Under the pieces are notes generated by a model that had not been told where the DNA came from, ran no database searches, and saw only the letters and a list, made by a program, of their open reading frames with translations. A stretch of 64,000 nt of DNA from Adiantum capillus-veneris (lineage: Eukaryota > Streptophyta > Polypodiopsida > Polypodiales > Pteridaceae), in the NCBI GenBank assembly GCA_014529385.2, contig CM043943.1, forward strand, positions 150,755,092 through 150,819,091, given 5' to 3'. Numbering within the stretch: the first letter of the stretch is position 1; the number at the start of each line of letters is the position of its first letter. A program made the translations under genes and the position numbers. Below, in pieces: positions 34,250-46,048 of this stretch.

Positions 34250-34352
34250 GGTCCAACTTATGATGAGGAAAAAAAGCTCCCAGTGAGGGAAAAAATGCCT
34301 CGAAAGTCCTAAGTGTGTTCATACACATCGTTACCACATCTGTATGGTAACA
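34250..34352 (-). repeat. Truncated family B 5' LTR
   Basis: Only the first about 100 bp of the LTR remain on the minus strand, from TGTTACCATAC to '...cactgggagc'. They abut the RT fragment, so the deletion runs from inside the LTR to inside RT. Confidence 0.75.
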
Positions 34353-34456
34353 TCTCTCTCTCTCTTTCTGTCTCTCTCTCTCTCTAACTTTGTAGCTATG
34401 GTTGTCTTCTCCTTCAAGCCTCTTTGACCTCTTGCACCCACCATAGATCCTAAAAT

Positions 34457-37400
34457 TGCTTTGCATTATCAAGTGGAATTTGTGCGAGTCTTGACGTCAA
34501 TGAGTCCACCATGCTTTCTTACAAAATCTACTTAATTGGTGGTGAATTCGGCAAGGACCTTGATAATTCCTTGGGAGATATCTGAATTGATAGACCATGG
34601 GATTTCTTCCTTTGAGATTTTGCTTTTGTGAAGCTCTTCAAACCTACATCATCGGATGAATCTTTTATAATATGATCCATCCCACAATATGTACATCCAT
34701 GTATGATCATATCTCTTGATCATAAATGGTTCAATCGGCCCATGGTATGATTGATACTCACGCCCATTTGAATCCCTAGACATATGCAAGTTTTTAACAT
34801 GCAAAGACTTAGCCACCATAGATATCTTGGGCCTTTGGCCTTGAATACAAGATAAGAGATAAAGCATTGCACCCCTAGTATCTTTGTACATGCATAGGTC
34901 ATGGGATTCTAGGGTCATCAATTGCAACCAATAGTTGCCTACAACCATAAACTTTGGAAACTGATTCACTTCACGTTGCACCCACTTTTGTCTTGGTAAG
35001 TCAAATTTTCAAGTTTTTCATTATTCATACATAAGTTGACCTCAATAAATGAAGTGTAAATTGTCCCAAAAATGAACAAGAACGTGATTATCATCATGAA
35101 AAAAAAGGGCACGTGTTTTTTTGAAATCAAAGTTGAAAGAGTTTTTTGGGTGAAAGTATTGTTTGATTTAAGGCATACTTATTTGATCACTACTAAAGAT
35201 TTCCCTTGAGAAAGGAGTTACTAATAGTGCATCTTCTTTTCACATGGAACTTGCAATTAGTGAGGGGATCCCATGGTTGGCAGTGAAATATCATGATTAG
35301 TGGAGAATAAGATGTGGCTAGTAGCTCTTGTATCTCGTTGTGAGCGGCTACCCGCAACAGTTAGGAAAAGGAAAATGTTTTTTCGGCTTCACGATTAGTG
35401 AATAGGGAAACCTTTGCAAGGGGTCTATTGGTTAGAAAGAGAAAGTCCGCACATAATGAAAATTTTATAACAATGAAAATTTTACTTTTGTTAAAAGATA
35501 GGGTTGTCCTTATTAGACCTTGTTTGAAAAAGATTTTTTTATGGGTGATGTTTGAAGGGTTGTATAAATGAAATGGTTGCAAAAACTAATAGAGGAACCT
35601 TGATTGTATATGTAAGACAATATGGTAGTACTTAGAAAACAAGAGTAAAAGTGAGTGTAATGTGAAAAGTGAGAGACTAGCATCTAAGTGGAATCATCTC
35701 TATGGATGGGTGGACCTGATTAGTTGGGTACTTTTCACATGATTGGTTTTTAGTTAAGGAATTTTCACAAGATTGGTTGTTGGTTAATGATAAGCCTCCT
35801 ACCATATCTAAGAGTTTATTAATTTTGGCCATACCTCTAAGCAACGTGTTGGTTACATATTCTAGGTATGTCAAGATTTTAGTCAAGGTGTAGTAGGATT
35901 TAGCTCATATCATAACCTTTCAATTATCAACTTGGCTTGTTGTGTATGTCCCTTACATCCATGACCGCGAGGGATAGAGGCCTCCCTCACTTGTATTGAC
36001 CGTATCCTTGCTTCTCTGCATTGGAGTAAGGTGTCGTCAATCCAACCCAAGAGAAAGGGAAGGCCTAATTATCAAGTCAAATTGGTCTTTGGGTTGGGGG
36101 TCTTAGACTATGAGTATAAACTCATATAAGACCTTTGAAATATTTTAAATGGGGATAAAGTTCTTAAAGAGGCATATAACGATAGTATCTTAGAAAACCT
36201 AAATAATTAATATTTATCTCATTTGTTATTAAAGTGAGTCATCTTATTGTATATTGAGATTACTTGTTGATAATAAGGTGAAATTTAAAATAAATTTCAT
36301 GAATAGTTTTTAAAGTCAAAGAGAAAGATATCATGTATATATTGGGTAGACACAAATGATGACTCTATACGAGAATAAGTACAATGGGATGATAATGCAT
36401 GTGATACAAGCACTCTAGCACTCTAGAGGGCTGCTGATGTGAGAGTAGAGATGAGGCTATTTCCTGGAGGATGCACCTTATAGGTATGTAGGTGTATCAC
36501 GTGCACTCAATATGAGGTTATATCATAGTTCATAAGTAGAGATGATGCTATTTCCTGGGGGATGCACCTTATAGGTATGTAGTTGTATCACATGTGCTCG
36601 ATATGAGGGTATATCATAGTTCATATCAGTTACAAATTTACAACTACAATAAGTTACAGGTTTATGAAGAAAGAGGGGTAGTTTTATTCCAATCCACAAA
36701 ATGTGTAAAATATATTCTTTATTAGGCTCTAATTGCATGTGAGATAGAGGATTTTGTAAGGTGCACTCCCTAAGGGCTATTTATACAAAGAATATCCATA
36801 AATGATAGCATAGACAAGAGAGCTAGGATAGCCTTATCTAGTATTGGCCATTAATGAGACTACAATTTGGGTAAAAACTTACATTTATCTTAATGACTTA
36901 CAAGATTTCTAGCCTTAGAGGAGACTTTTCTTTGTCATCATAACAAATATTTTAATCATAGGGTTGCTTATGTGTTGGAGGATTGTACCAACAATGAAGC
37001 CTTGGAATTATCAAATAAGCCCTTAGGCTGTGTGAATAAGAGGTTTGAGAAGTCAAAAAATATACAAAAGAGGGAGACTTCCTTGATGAAGGCACATTTC
37101 AAGAAATCCATGCTCAACTAGGATTTTCAAAATGTGATGAGCCGAAGGATCAAGATATGTGGTACTTTCAAAATTAGATCTTAGAGGTTCAGGTTTGTTT
37201 TGATAGTCCTAGCCTAGCATCTCCTTGAGTATTGAAACATTAATAACTCATATAACTGAGAAACATGAAGCGATTAGTTGGCATGAGGATTGATTGTGTG
37301 CCTAATGCTTGATTGTTTATTTGAAATTGCTCTAGTGTATCTTTCTGCGTAGGTTCACTCCGTTGTGATTGACACTTCAAAGTATCTCCATGCCCCATTT

Positions 37401-38789
37401 CCGTGGAAGCCCTAAGTATTGACATTGTATGGATTAGTGCCTAATAGATATGCTATAGACGTCCATCGTGTTGTGCCAACATGCTAGCATCAGTGTTGTT
37501 TTTGAGAATACAATCTTGTGATGGTTGAGTGATCTTATAGCCATGCTTGTATTGACCTAGACGTTAAAAAACCATTCCTTTTCCACTGACAACATAGTGG
37601 CAAAACAGGGTTTTGTCACTTGATAGAGTCTATGAGTCGAGGACTAGCTAGATCTCTCTTTTGGTAGCAAAGAATGTTTGTGATAGTTGAAGGTGAATTT
37701 CAAGCATTTCAAGTGTCAAGTTGCTCATTGCTTTCAGGCTATTTTTCCTTCCTACCACCATTATTCACAAATTCAAGTTTTGTTCAATTTATTACAACAT
37801 TTCATTCTAATTGCATATTGGCGTACCATCCAATTGAGTTGCAAAAGCTACACAAAATTGGGTCAAAGGCCAAATTTTGAGCAAAAAGACCATAAACTAT
37901 GAAATTGGGAAAAGGTGGCAGAAAACAAGGAAAAGCAAAACCAAATCACAAAAGACTAGGGGAACAATGTCCATATACCCAATAGAGCAAGTTTGGCAAG
38001 CTGGTTGCAAACTAGAAAAAATGAATGATCGTGATCCATCACCCCTAGAGCATAAAAATTGAATTTTTTAAGATTTCTAATACTCAACACTTGCAAGCAT
38101 AAAATTCCACAATTAGGGTGCAAAAAGAGTTGTGAAACCACACCAAAATCAAGATATTGGTAAAATTCTCAACTTCTAGTTTCATTGGACCAAAGTAGAA
38201 GAACATTTGGAGATTTGGGATTCCACATAAGAACAGATATTATGGAATACCTACAAGTGACCCCACCAACACGTGGTAGCAATTTGGAGGCCAAATCATG
38301 CCAATGATGGAGCACAATTTATTGTTTTCAACATAATGAAAGAAGGCTTATACTAGTGATAGCCCTAGTGTCGAGAGTCCTATTGGTGTTTTTCAATTTG
38401 AATTGAACCTGTATAAGTGTGTCTTCAAGATGAGGAGTGTTTCAAGATTCTAGATTCGATTAATTATGACAAAAATTGGTAAATTCACAATATAAATATC
38501 TAGGTAACCACAAAGTAGCGTTTTGTTATTCAGTTTGAGGAGCCAAGAATTTTCAGTGAGTATCAGACAACCAAGATGGAACTACACAAAATCTCAAAAT
38601 AAGTAATAGGTTGGGGTTTTGTTTTGACTTCCACTGCATTTTTCATGTTTTTGAGATCAAGAGGACTATCCTAGTCTAGTAATCAAGCCCAATCTCGTAA
38701 TCTGGTTTGTACTGTATCAACCAAAGAGAGTATGAATTAGGCTGTTTAGAACCTTTAGAGCCCATACAAGAAAAATATTATCGGACACA
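34457..38789. other. AT-rich stretch without a recognisable gene
   Basis: 4.3 kb with only short frames. A minus-strand pair at 34528-34981 is perhaps an old gag ('HTWMYILWDGSYY' could be a ruined zinc knuckle), but this is too weak to call. A 91-bp tandem duplication lies at 36445-36626. The right half may be decayed gypsy sequence leading to the fragment at 39070. Confidence 0.45.
36445..36626. repeat. Tandem duplication, 91-bp unit
   Basis: Units start at 36445 and 36536. They share 'gctatttcctgg.ggatgca', 'ccttataggtatgtag.tg' and 'atatcatagttcata', about 93 percent identical by eye. Confidence 0.9.
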
Positions 38790-39069
38790 TCAAATGACAA
38801 GCCTTATCAAATCATGTGTAAAAGATCCGCACATGTGAGTTTTTAAGAGAGATGAACGTCGTGTATTAAACAGAAAACAAAACTCATGTGTTTGCAGTAC
38901 TAGTTTGACAATGATCAATGATAAAAAATAGGAAAAGACCCGATAGGGTATTATTGTGTCGAAATAGAAGATACGGCTAGTGAGTTTCAAGAGTTGGTAC
39001 TAGTGGATTACAAAACGGAGATAGGTACTTTTGAAGACAATGGACTTGTGTATGTAGTTGTATTTGACT

Positions 39070-39480
39070 CTTATATAGTTGATAAGTAGGGAATGACTGG
39101 CACAATTATCCTTTCGTTGTGTGATCTTGTAATGCTGGCATTCATCACACCCTTTTGCGAAAAGTGATGCATCCTTGAATAAGATAGGTCACCAATAACC
39201 TGATTGCAACACCTTTCTAGTAGTTAGTTCCCCTGAGAAATGTCCTCCGGCTATACCCATGTGGGCTTCTTGTAGTATGTATAAATACTCATCTTCATGA
39301 GCACAACATCTAAGAATTTTTTCCTTCCATAGCTTGTAGAGTGTTCTTGCAATTAGAGAAATGCAACAGTCAATATTGAACAACCAAAAGAGTAACCTCA
39401 TCTAATCAATAAACCTAGCGGGAGATTCATCAAGATAAATGAAGCAAGGAGAGTGTCAGCAGATCGCACTTATACATGCC
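39070..39480 (-). pseudogene. Ty3/gypsy integrase zinc-domain fragment
   Basis: The minus strand reads the end of the RNase H/linker region ('ASFILMNLP.. R'-like), then 'LQEAHMGIAGGHFSGELTT', 'RKVLQSGYW', a stop, and in the next codons 'LFKDASLFAKGCDECQHYK'. The His-His-Cys-Cys zinc-binding module that begins gypsy integrases is complete (H..H in 'HMGIAGGHF', 'CDEC'). The catalytic core does not follow. This is a small relic; no LTRs were assigned. Confidence 0.75.
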
Positions 39481-39559
39481 TATAAAGGTTCATGTACGGG
39501 GATCATTATAACTTCTATAGGTGTGAAGAGCCCAATGCTAGGGAGTTGATAGATCTATA

Positions 39560-39684
39560 TGTCAGGCCAAGGGCTAGGACAATGGACACACATGCAGTAT
39601 AGGGGGCCTATAAATAGCACGGCCAAGGGCCTATATAGGGCATGGTTGGGTGGAGAAGAGCATGTGGTTGTCCCCCATCTTACA
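39560..39684 (+). repeat. Short LTR, 125 bp, copy T1
   Basis: TGTCAGGCC...CATCTTACA, with TATA box 'gcctataaatag'. The same 125-bp unit occurs at 47686-47810 with few changes. A PBS-like taatatcagagc (two mismatches) begins at 39686. An LTR this short suggests a TRIM-type element. The 3' partner is not seen. Confidence 0.7.
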
Positions 39685-39753
39685 ATAATATCAGAGCTCA
39701 AGAGAGGGGGAGAGCGGGGAATGACATGGAGGGCTTGGTAGGCATGAGGTTTT

Positions 39754-39756
<3 letters not shown>

Positions 39757-39841
<85 letters not shown>

Positions 39842-39859
39842 CTCTCTCTCTCCCCCCCC
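39757..39859. repeat. (CT)n followed by C8
   Basis: 96 bp of CT with one GC interruption, ending in eight C. It forms the 5' junction of the truncated LINE copy. The same place in the T2 element has an uninterrupted CT-rich tract. Confidence 0.92.
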
Positions 39860-40262
39860 ATCCCTACATCTTCGAGCCCATCTTGTTGAGTGCGATCCGC
39901 ACCATTGCCTCCATTCATCTTAGCTCCCATTCTCTACGTTGCGAGACAGGACGTTGGGGCACTCGTGGCAAGGAGTCTCATCGACTTTGCACCTTATGCC
40001 CTCGTCAAGTGCGAGAGAATGAGTACCACACACTACTTGAGTGCTCATCTTTTGACCACATTAGGTCCTCTTTTCCCCATATATCCAACCATGAGCTCTC
40101 CATACATACCTTCCTCTCCCAACCACGATGTGAACTCTCTATTGTGACGCTCATTTCAGCCATTTTTGAGCATGGAGAGTCACTTATGACCTCACTCACA
40201 CCACGTGATATGTTCGTTTGGTCCCATAGATCATATTTGACCTCCACAGACAATAGTAGAAC

Positions 40263-40268
<6 letters not shown>
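39857..40268 (+). mobile_element. 5'-truncated copy of the second LINE
   Basis: About 410 bp matching 18743-19144 at roughly 93 percent: ORF2 C-terminus with 'LCTLCPRQVRENEYHTLLECSSF', all four Cys/His positions kept, then the same 3' end '...agtagaac'. It lies between (CT)n tracts on both sides, in the same orientation as the full copy relative to CT. Confidence 0.9.
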
Positions 40269-40312
<44 letters not shown>

Positions 40313-40334
40313 CCCCCCCCCCCCCCCCCCCCCC
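40269..40334. repeat. (CT)n followed by C25
   Basis: About 42 bp of CT, then a run of 25 C. It is the 3' junction of the truncated LINE copy. Confidence 0.92.
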
Positions 40335-40869
40335 GAGCGACTCTATAATTTTGGTGTTTAACTCTCTAGTCACTGACAAAGAATGGATGCTTTGAGAGTT
40401 GGTTGCCTTTGAATTATGTGCTAAAGTAATATGTCATCCTTAATTGAAAAGCTCAACATTAAACTTCAGGTACTCCCTAGCATACCAAGTCAATTACATG
40501 TATTCTATGGCATTAGCAGATTGTTTGATGTCGGGACGAAATGTAGACTCATGGTTTGTCGAGAAGATGACTAGTGTTTATTATCTTCGAACTTCTCTTT
40601 TGGGAATTTTATGTGGAACGAGTTAAATAAAAATGGATCCCGTTATAAATCCTTAATATCTTGGGAAAACATTAAGTTAGATCGATTAAACTATGGCATA
40701 GAGTTGACGCTTCATCTCTCTCTTCTCCTAGGTAGTGAACCCTTTTCTACCAGTGATTGACGAACCACTAAATTACAACACTCCATAAAACTCACGGTTA
40801 AAAACCTAGCGTATTTTTTTTTCTGAGAGGCCTTACTGCTTTAGGCTAGAAAAGAACCTTACTGCTCTC
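40335..40869. other. Noncoding stretch
   Basis: No gene is recognised. It ends in the 5-bp flank CTTCT of the following copia element. Confidence 0.5.
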
Positions 40870-40874
40870 CTTCT

Positions 40875-41099
40875 TGTTACCATATACATGTGGCAGTCAT
40901 GTGTCTAAACACGCTTAAAACCCCTGGGCATTTTTTCCCTCACTAGGAGGTTTTCCCCCCCGTTCATTATATACGCCCATCACTCTAGGGCTAACTTATC
41001 TTTCATTGCACACTAAGTGATATACTCTCTGTTGTGTGCCTTGAGCTTCCTTCATCTTCTCCAAGATGTGTGCGTTTTCTTGCAACCCTGATCCCAACA
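40875..41099 (+). repeat. Family B 5' LTR, 225 bp
   Basis: TGTTACCATATACATG...GATCCCAACA. Similar to 46049-46263 but clearly diverged. Confidence 0.9.
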
Positions 41100-41101
41100 A
41101 T

Positions 41102-41113
41102 TGGTATTAGAGC
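41102..41113 (+). other. Primer-binding site
   Basis: TGGTATTAGAGC, one base off the plant tRNA-Met PBS, two bases after the LTR. Confidence 0.85.
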
Positions 41114-41429
41114 AGGTTGTGTCCTCCCAGGCTTACTCGCCAGTAGCGCCAGCACACGCCTGATCACTTTCTCTAATTTTTGTGAGCTTTGGAGAGTGTT
41201 CACAAGTCGACAAATATTCTTGGCTCAGATTTTTTATTTGGGCTCAATTCGGCCTCTGTTTCCACTATTTCGTCATTTTGTGCAGAATTTCTATCAGTGT
41301 TATTTCCCATAATAGGTCCCGTACAGCCTTCTGTGGTTTGTGCTATATAGCACGTGTTATTCCCACTGTGTTTCTCCTCTTTTTGGGCAGTTTTCACATC
41401 AGGTGCAACATTTGCCATGGTTGACAACA

Positions 41430-42377
41430 ACACATATGTGTTCCAAGATGTTTGCTGCTGAGGATAGGTTGGATGGGCACAATTACCCTATGTGGGCTTA
41501 CATGATGCAACATGTCCTTGTGTCAAAGGGCATTTGGAACATTATGCAGGGCATTGATCTCTTGGAGAGTCCACTATGTAAAAATTGCATATGGCATGTG
41601 CGAGCAAGAGGTATTTAAATAATCCCTTACATATATATTTTCAAGTATTATATGTACCCCTTATGTATGCATTTTTGTAAAAAAATTAGCCCTTATGTAT
41701 GAAAAATTTCACTTTCTCAATTAAGAAACCCTTTATGTAAGTGCTTTTTTTTTTTGTAAATGTACCTAATTATAAATCCCTTATTTTGTCTCACGTGCTA
41801 TCTTATATATTTCCTAGTGGACACCCCGGGATTGATGTACGTCTTGGTTTTGAGGATGTAGGTGATGTTGAGGATATTGTAGGTTTTGGTGGCAGGGTTG
41901 CTGCTGCGAGAGTTGTTTTGCCTGCGGCTTGAGCAAGCTTGTTGGGATGTAAAAGATGCGCGAGCTCATGCATTGATTGCGTTGTCTATGAAGCGCACTA
42001 TTACTCCTCACATTCATTCAGCAAAATATGCAAAACAGGCTTGGGATATTCTAGATGGTCTTTATGCAAGTCGCAATGATACAAAAATTGCATTGATGTA
42101 TAAAGAGCTGGAGTCAAAGATTATACATGAGGAAGATGACATGGACACTTTCTTTGATGGTGTCAAGGATATCAATGAGAAACTTATTCTTACATGCGAA
42201 GTCATTTCAGACAGTTCCCTTGTGCAGACTATTCTTGATGCCTTGCCAGATTCTTACCAAACTTTTGCTAGTACTTGGAGACTCATAACCCAAGGAAATC
42301 CAGAAGCTGTCAAGTTTGATGCATTATGCACATTGCTATTGCAAGAGTCACTTTCCAGAAAAAACAAGACTAGATAA
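41430..42377 (+). pseudogene. Copia gag
   Basis: It begins around 'FAAEDRLDGHNYPMWAYMMQ', the conserved gag start, and continues after a break with 'WDVKDARAHALIALSMKRTI' to 'LLLQESLSRKNKTR'. About 250 bp of AT-rich sequence (roughly 41610-41850) interrupts the two halves and looks foreign. Gag forms the particle that packages the element RNA; this copy cannot. Confidence 0.8.
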
Positions 42378-42444
42378 TGTGCAATTGAATAGGCCTTTAT
42401 TGCTGCTCAAAGAAATGGTGGTAATAGCAATGTAGCCACTTCTC

Positions 42445-43181
42445 ATGGTTCTTCTGCAAGCAAGTGGTAAATCACCTGTTCCTAATGCTTTTGATGGTAG
42501 TAATTTGTCTGAGAATTCTGGTGATAAGGGAAAAAAGAAGATGCGTTGCCATTATTGTAAAGCTAACGATCATTTGATCAAGAAATGTCCTAAGTTGAAG
42601 GCCAAAGAGGCTAAGAAGAAAGAGGCTTGTTCCACTACTAATGCTAGTTCCACTACTAATGTTGGTTTCACTACAAATGCAGCTATTGTTGAGTTTTTTG
42701 TGAAAGGAGACTGTGATGTTGATGCTGATGCAGAATGGGCTTTTAGTGCAGAGTGCACTTATGGTCCTACTGTCCATGATGAATATATGTTAATTGTTGC
42801 AGATGCTCATGTGTGGTACTTTGATAGTGGTGTTACAAAGCACGTTACCTCTCATCGTGACTTGTTATCTCTTTTGAGGACATCCCTCATGAGAATTCAG
42901 TCACTTGTGCCAACAATGCCTCTGATCCGGTCAAGGGACTTGGAAAGATTGTGCTTACTACTGCAAATGGCAATTCTTTCACACTTGTTGATGCATTGTA
43001 TGTACCTGGGATCAAGAAGAATCTTTTGTCTGTATCTGCACTTGCTAGACTTGGTCTTGTAGTCAAATTTATGGATGACAGATGTACTGTATATGATCTC
43101 AATTTTGATGATGAAATTGTTGCATCTGGCATTTTATGTCATGGGCTGTATAAGCTCACTTTATCTAACAAGCGTAGGTAG
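42445..43181 (+). pseudogene. Copia zinc knuckle and protease
   Basis: The zinc knuckle 'CHYCKANDHLIKKC' keeps C-x2-C-x4-H-x4-C. The protease site reads 'WYFDSGVTKHVT', with Val in place of the usual Ala after DSG. A frameshift near 42890 separates the following 'LVDALYVPGIKKNLLSVSAL' segment, which ends with a TAG at 43179. Confidence 0.85.
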
Positions 43182-43199
43182 AATTTTGCAAATGCAGTT

Positions 43200-44189
43200 G
43201 TGGGTGTAAAACTTTGGCATGCACGTTTTGGGCATCTGATTTTTTCCAGTTTGGTGTGCTTGCTGAAATTTGATATGGTTGTTTCTTTGCCACCTCTTGA
43301 AGCACCTGTAGAACATGTTTGTGAAGGTTGTATTTTGCGTAAGATGCAGCATTCTAAGTTTCCAAAGGATGGTTCAGTTAGGGCCACATGCAGGTTGCAG
43401 CTTGTGCATACTCATGTTTGTGGGCCCATGCAAACTCCATCCTTCGGCAATAACCAGTACTTCATGACTTTCATTGATGATTACTCCAGGCATGCATGGG
43501 TATATCCACTTAAATCCAAGTCCAAAGTGTTTTTGCTTCAAGCAATTCTTGGCAATGGCTGAAAATGTCTCGAAATGTACTAAGCGCACCCTCTGTTCCG
43601 ATCGAGGGGGGGACATGAATTTAATGCATTTCTGGCTAGTCGTGGGATAAAACAACAATGTACACTGCCTTATAAGCCTCAACAAAACAATGTTACTAAG
43701 AGGAAAAACAAGTCACTTACGGAAATGGCACGATGTATGGTCAAAAGTCAAGCTTTTCCACATTCATTTTGGCTTGAGGCTATCAAGTGTGCCACTTATG
43801 TACTAAACATGTGTCCTACAAAAGCTTTGTAGTATGTAACTCCATATGAAGCATGGCATGCTAGAAAGCCTTCTATTGAGAACATGCATGTTTTTGGTAG
43901 TTTGGCATATGCTTTGGTGCCACAAACACAACACAGAAAATTGGATGATAAGGCTGTCAAATGTATTTTTGTTGGTTATAGTGCTGAAAGAAAAGGTTAC
44001 ACGTTGTATCATCCACAAACAAAGCGTAGCTTGGTCTCACGAGATGTTGTTTTTGTGGAAGATTTTGTTCAGTCCTTGCTGTCATGTACTAAAGATAGTA
44101 ATGTAAGCTCACATGACATTTATGACACTTTGTTGCCTCTTTTCAATGGTGGAAGTTCGAATGTAAATTCCAATGAGGCAAATGTATAG
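43200..44189 (+). pseudogene. Copia integrase
   Basis: The zinc module 'LWHARFGHL...HVCEGCILRK' is present. At the first catalytic Asp site the protein reads 'HTHVCGPM', so His replaces Asp (codon 43413-43415). The third catalytic site reads 'NNVTKRKNK', with Lys where active enzymes have Glu. A frameshift and an inserted G-run lie near 43600, and a stop near 43830. 'NMHVFGSLAYALVP' and 'CIFVGYSAERKGYTLY' mark the integrase C-terminal part. Confidence 0.85.
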
Positions 44190-44290
44190 CCTATGGGGTT
44201 TCTAAAAATGTTATAGATCAGCCTATTACTGATGCTGATGTACATGATGTACTTGATGAGGAAAGGGCTAGGAATAAGCAGGCTAGAGGT

Positions 44291-45938
44291 ATGCCTAAAT
44301 GGCTGGTGCATACCCTGCGTGATAGTAATGTGGATGCACCTTTGTCTAGTCATACTCATTCAGGTTCTCGCCATGCATCTTATGCATCAGATTGTTATGC
44401 TTTGGTTGTGTCTAGCTTACATGATGTTGAAGAACGTCTGTCTTTTGATGAAGCACAGAATTCAAAAAATTGGATGGCTGCCATGCAATCTGAATATGAC
44501 ACACTTATAGAAAATGACACATGGACTTTATGTGATTTTCCTCCTGGCAAAAAGATCATTGGTACAAAGTGGGTTTACAAGTTGAAACGCAAGCCGGATG
44601 GTGAGATTGATCGTTGTAAGACTCGACTTGTTGCAAAAGGTTATGCACAACAAAAAGTCATAGATTATAAAGAGACTTTTCTCCCACTTGTCGTATGACT
44701 ACTGTGCATTTTCTATGTGCATTAGCAGCTCATTTTGGTTGGGATGTACATCAGTCAAACATTGCTACTACTTTCTTGAATGGTGACATATTTGAGGAAC
44801 TTTATGTAACACAGCCTCACGGTTTTGCCAAGAAAGGACAAGAGGATAAAGTATGCAGATGCAAGAAATATTTGTATGGGTTGAAGCAATCTCCTTGTGC
44901 TTGGTATGAGAAAGTTGACACTCATTCGGTCAAACGAGGTTTTCATAACAGTCCAATAGAAAGCACATTATATGTAAAGCATGAGGGTGATGCACTTCTC
45001 ATTATGGTTCTTACTGTGGTTCTCCATGTGGATAAATTGCTGATTACTAGACCAAATGAGAGAGATGCTTCTGAATTTAAGGCTGATTTGAATGCTACTT
45101 TCAAGATGAAAGATTTGGGGTTGTTGCATCAATACTTGGGTATACAGTTCAAGCAGTGTAATGATGGTATTGCCTTGTGTCAAAAGAACATTTCTTTGTA
45201 AGTTTGGACTTGAGGATTGCATTTCCACTCCCATGGAAATAGGTTTGAAGTTGAGTCTTCATGATGCTAGTGATCCTGCCGATGCCACTCTTTATCAAAC
45301 TATTGTTGGCTGCCTCATTTATGTATGTAACACGAGCCCGGTTATTCAGTTTGAAGTCTCAAAGATCGGCAGATTTATGCATAGCCTAGGGTCTAAGCAT
45401 TGGCAAGCTATCAAGAGGATTTTTTGCTACTTGAGTGGCACTTTACATCTTGTCTTGTTTTATCCCAAGGGAGATCATTGTTGCCAGATTTACATGCTTT
45501 TTCAAACTCAGATTGGGATGGTTGTTTTGGCACACGATTGTCCACAAGTGGTTTTTGTTTCATGCTTGGCAGCTCATACATATCATGGTTGAGCAAGAAG
45601 CAACCTACTGTGGCCACTTCCAGTTGTGAGGATGAGTACAGGGCAGTCTTCACAGCTACGGTTGAGTGTGTATGGCTCAGACGCCTTATGGCTTATTTGG
45701 GTGCTGACAAGACACTACCAACACTATCCACACTGACAGTTAGAGCGCATTGGCAATTGCAAGGAACCCACTTTTTCATGCTCGCACGAAGCACATTGAG
45801 GCGCATTACCACTATGTCAGGGAGAGGCTCTCAGTAGGAGAGATCAACTTGGCTTATGTGCCAACACAGGATAACCTTGCAAATATTTTCACAAAGGCAT
45901 TGTCTCGTGAGAAGTTTCACAAAGGCATTGTCTCGTGA
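44291..45938 (+). pseudogene. Copia RT and RNase H
   Basis: 'WMAAMQSEYDTLIENDTW', 'GTKWVYKLKRKPDGEIDR', 'LVAKGYAQQK', 'FLNGDIFEELYVTQPHGF' and 'YLYGLKQSPCAWYEK' appear in order across two frames. The catalytic YVDD box reads HVDK (45025-45036), losing one Asp. RNase H pieces follow: 'SNSDWDGCFGTRLSTSGF', 'TSSCEDEYRAVFTATVE' and 'HIEAHYHYVRERLSVGE'. There are stops near 44697, 45200, 45590 and 45835. Confidence 0.88.
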
Positions 45939-45942
45939 GAAG
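45887..45942 (+). repeat. 28-bp perfect tandem duplication in RNase H end
   Basis: Two identical 28-bp units start at 45887 and 45915 ('tttcacaaaggcattgtctc...'). The length is not a multiple of three, so it shifts the frame. Confidence 0.95.
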
Positions 45943-46048
45943 TTTGAAGCTTTTCGCAAAGCTATGGGCTTACTTCCCTTTGTGATTTGATCATGTCCTA
46001 TACTCCGTGTGCCAACTCTCATTCACCACATCACTCCTAGGGAGGATT

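Larger units (their letters stand above)
32633..34352 (-). mobile_element. Copia family B, deleted copy, minus strand
   Basis: Same family as the long element at 40875-46263, judged by LTR and protein similarity. It contains the 3' LTR (32633-32812), RT plus RNase H, and then only the first about 100 bp of the 5' LTR (34250-34352), joined directly to RT sequence. Leader, gag, protease and integrase are gone. Both outer edges touch (CT)n. Confidence 0.8.
32290..34456 (+). mobile_element. LTR of family X, split by a copia insertion
   Basis: The left part (about 32290-32632) has 'ccttataaataaaggc', a TATA box, and ends in (CT)n. The right part (34353-34456) resumes in (CT)n, then 'cttcaagcctctttgacctcttgcaccca'. 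The same order without interruption appears at 50270-50565, which acts as an empty-site reference. Outer borders are not fixed. Confidence 0.65.

Noticed and set aside
34528-34981. Gag zinc-finger protein on the minus strand
   Set aside because: Cys and His spacing does not fit a zinc knuckle.
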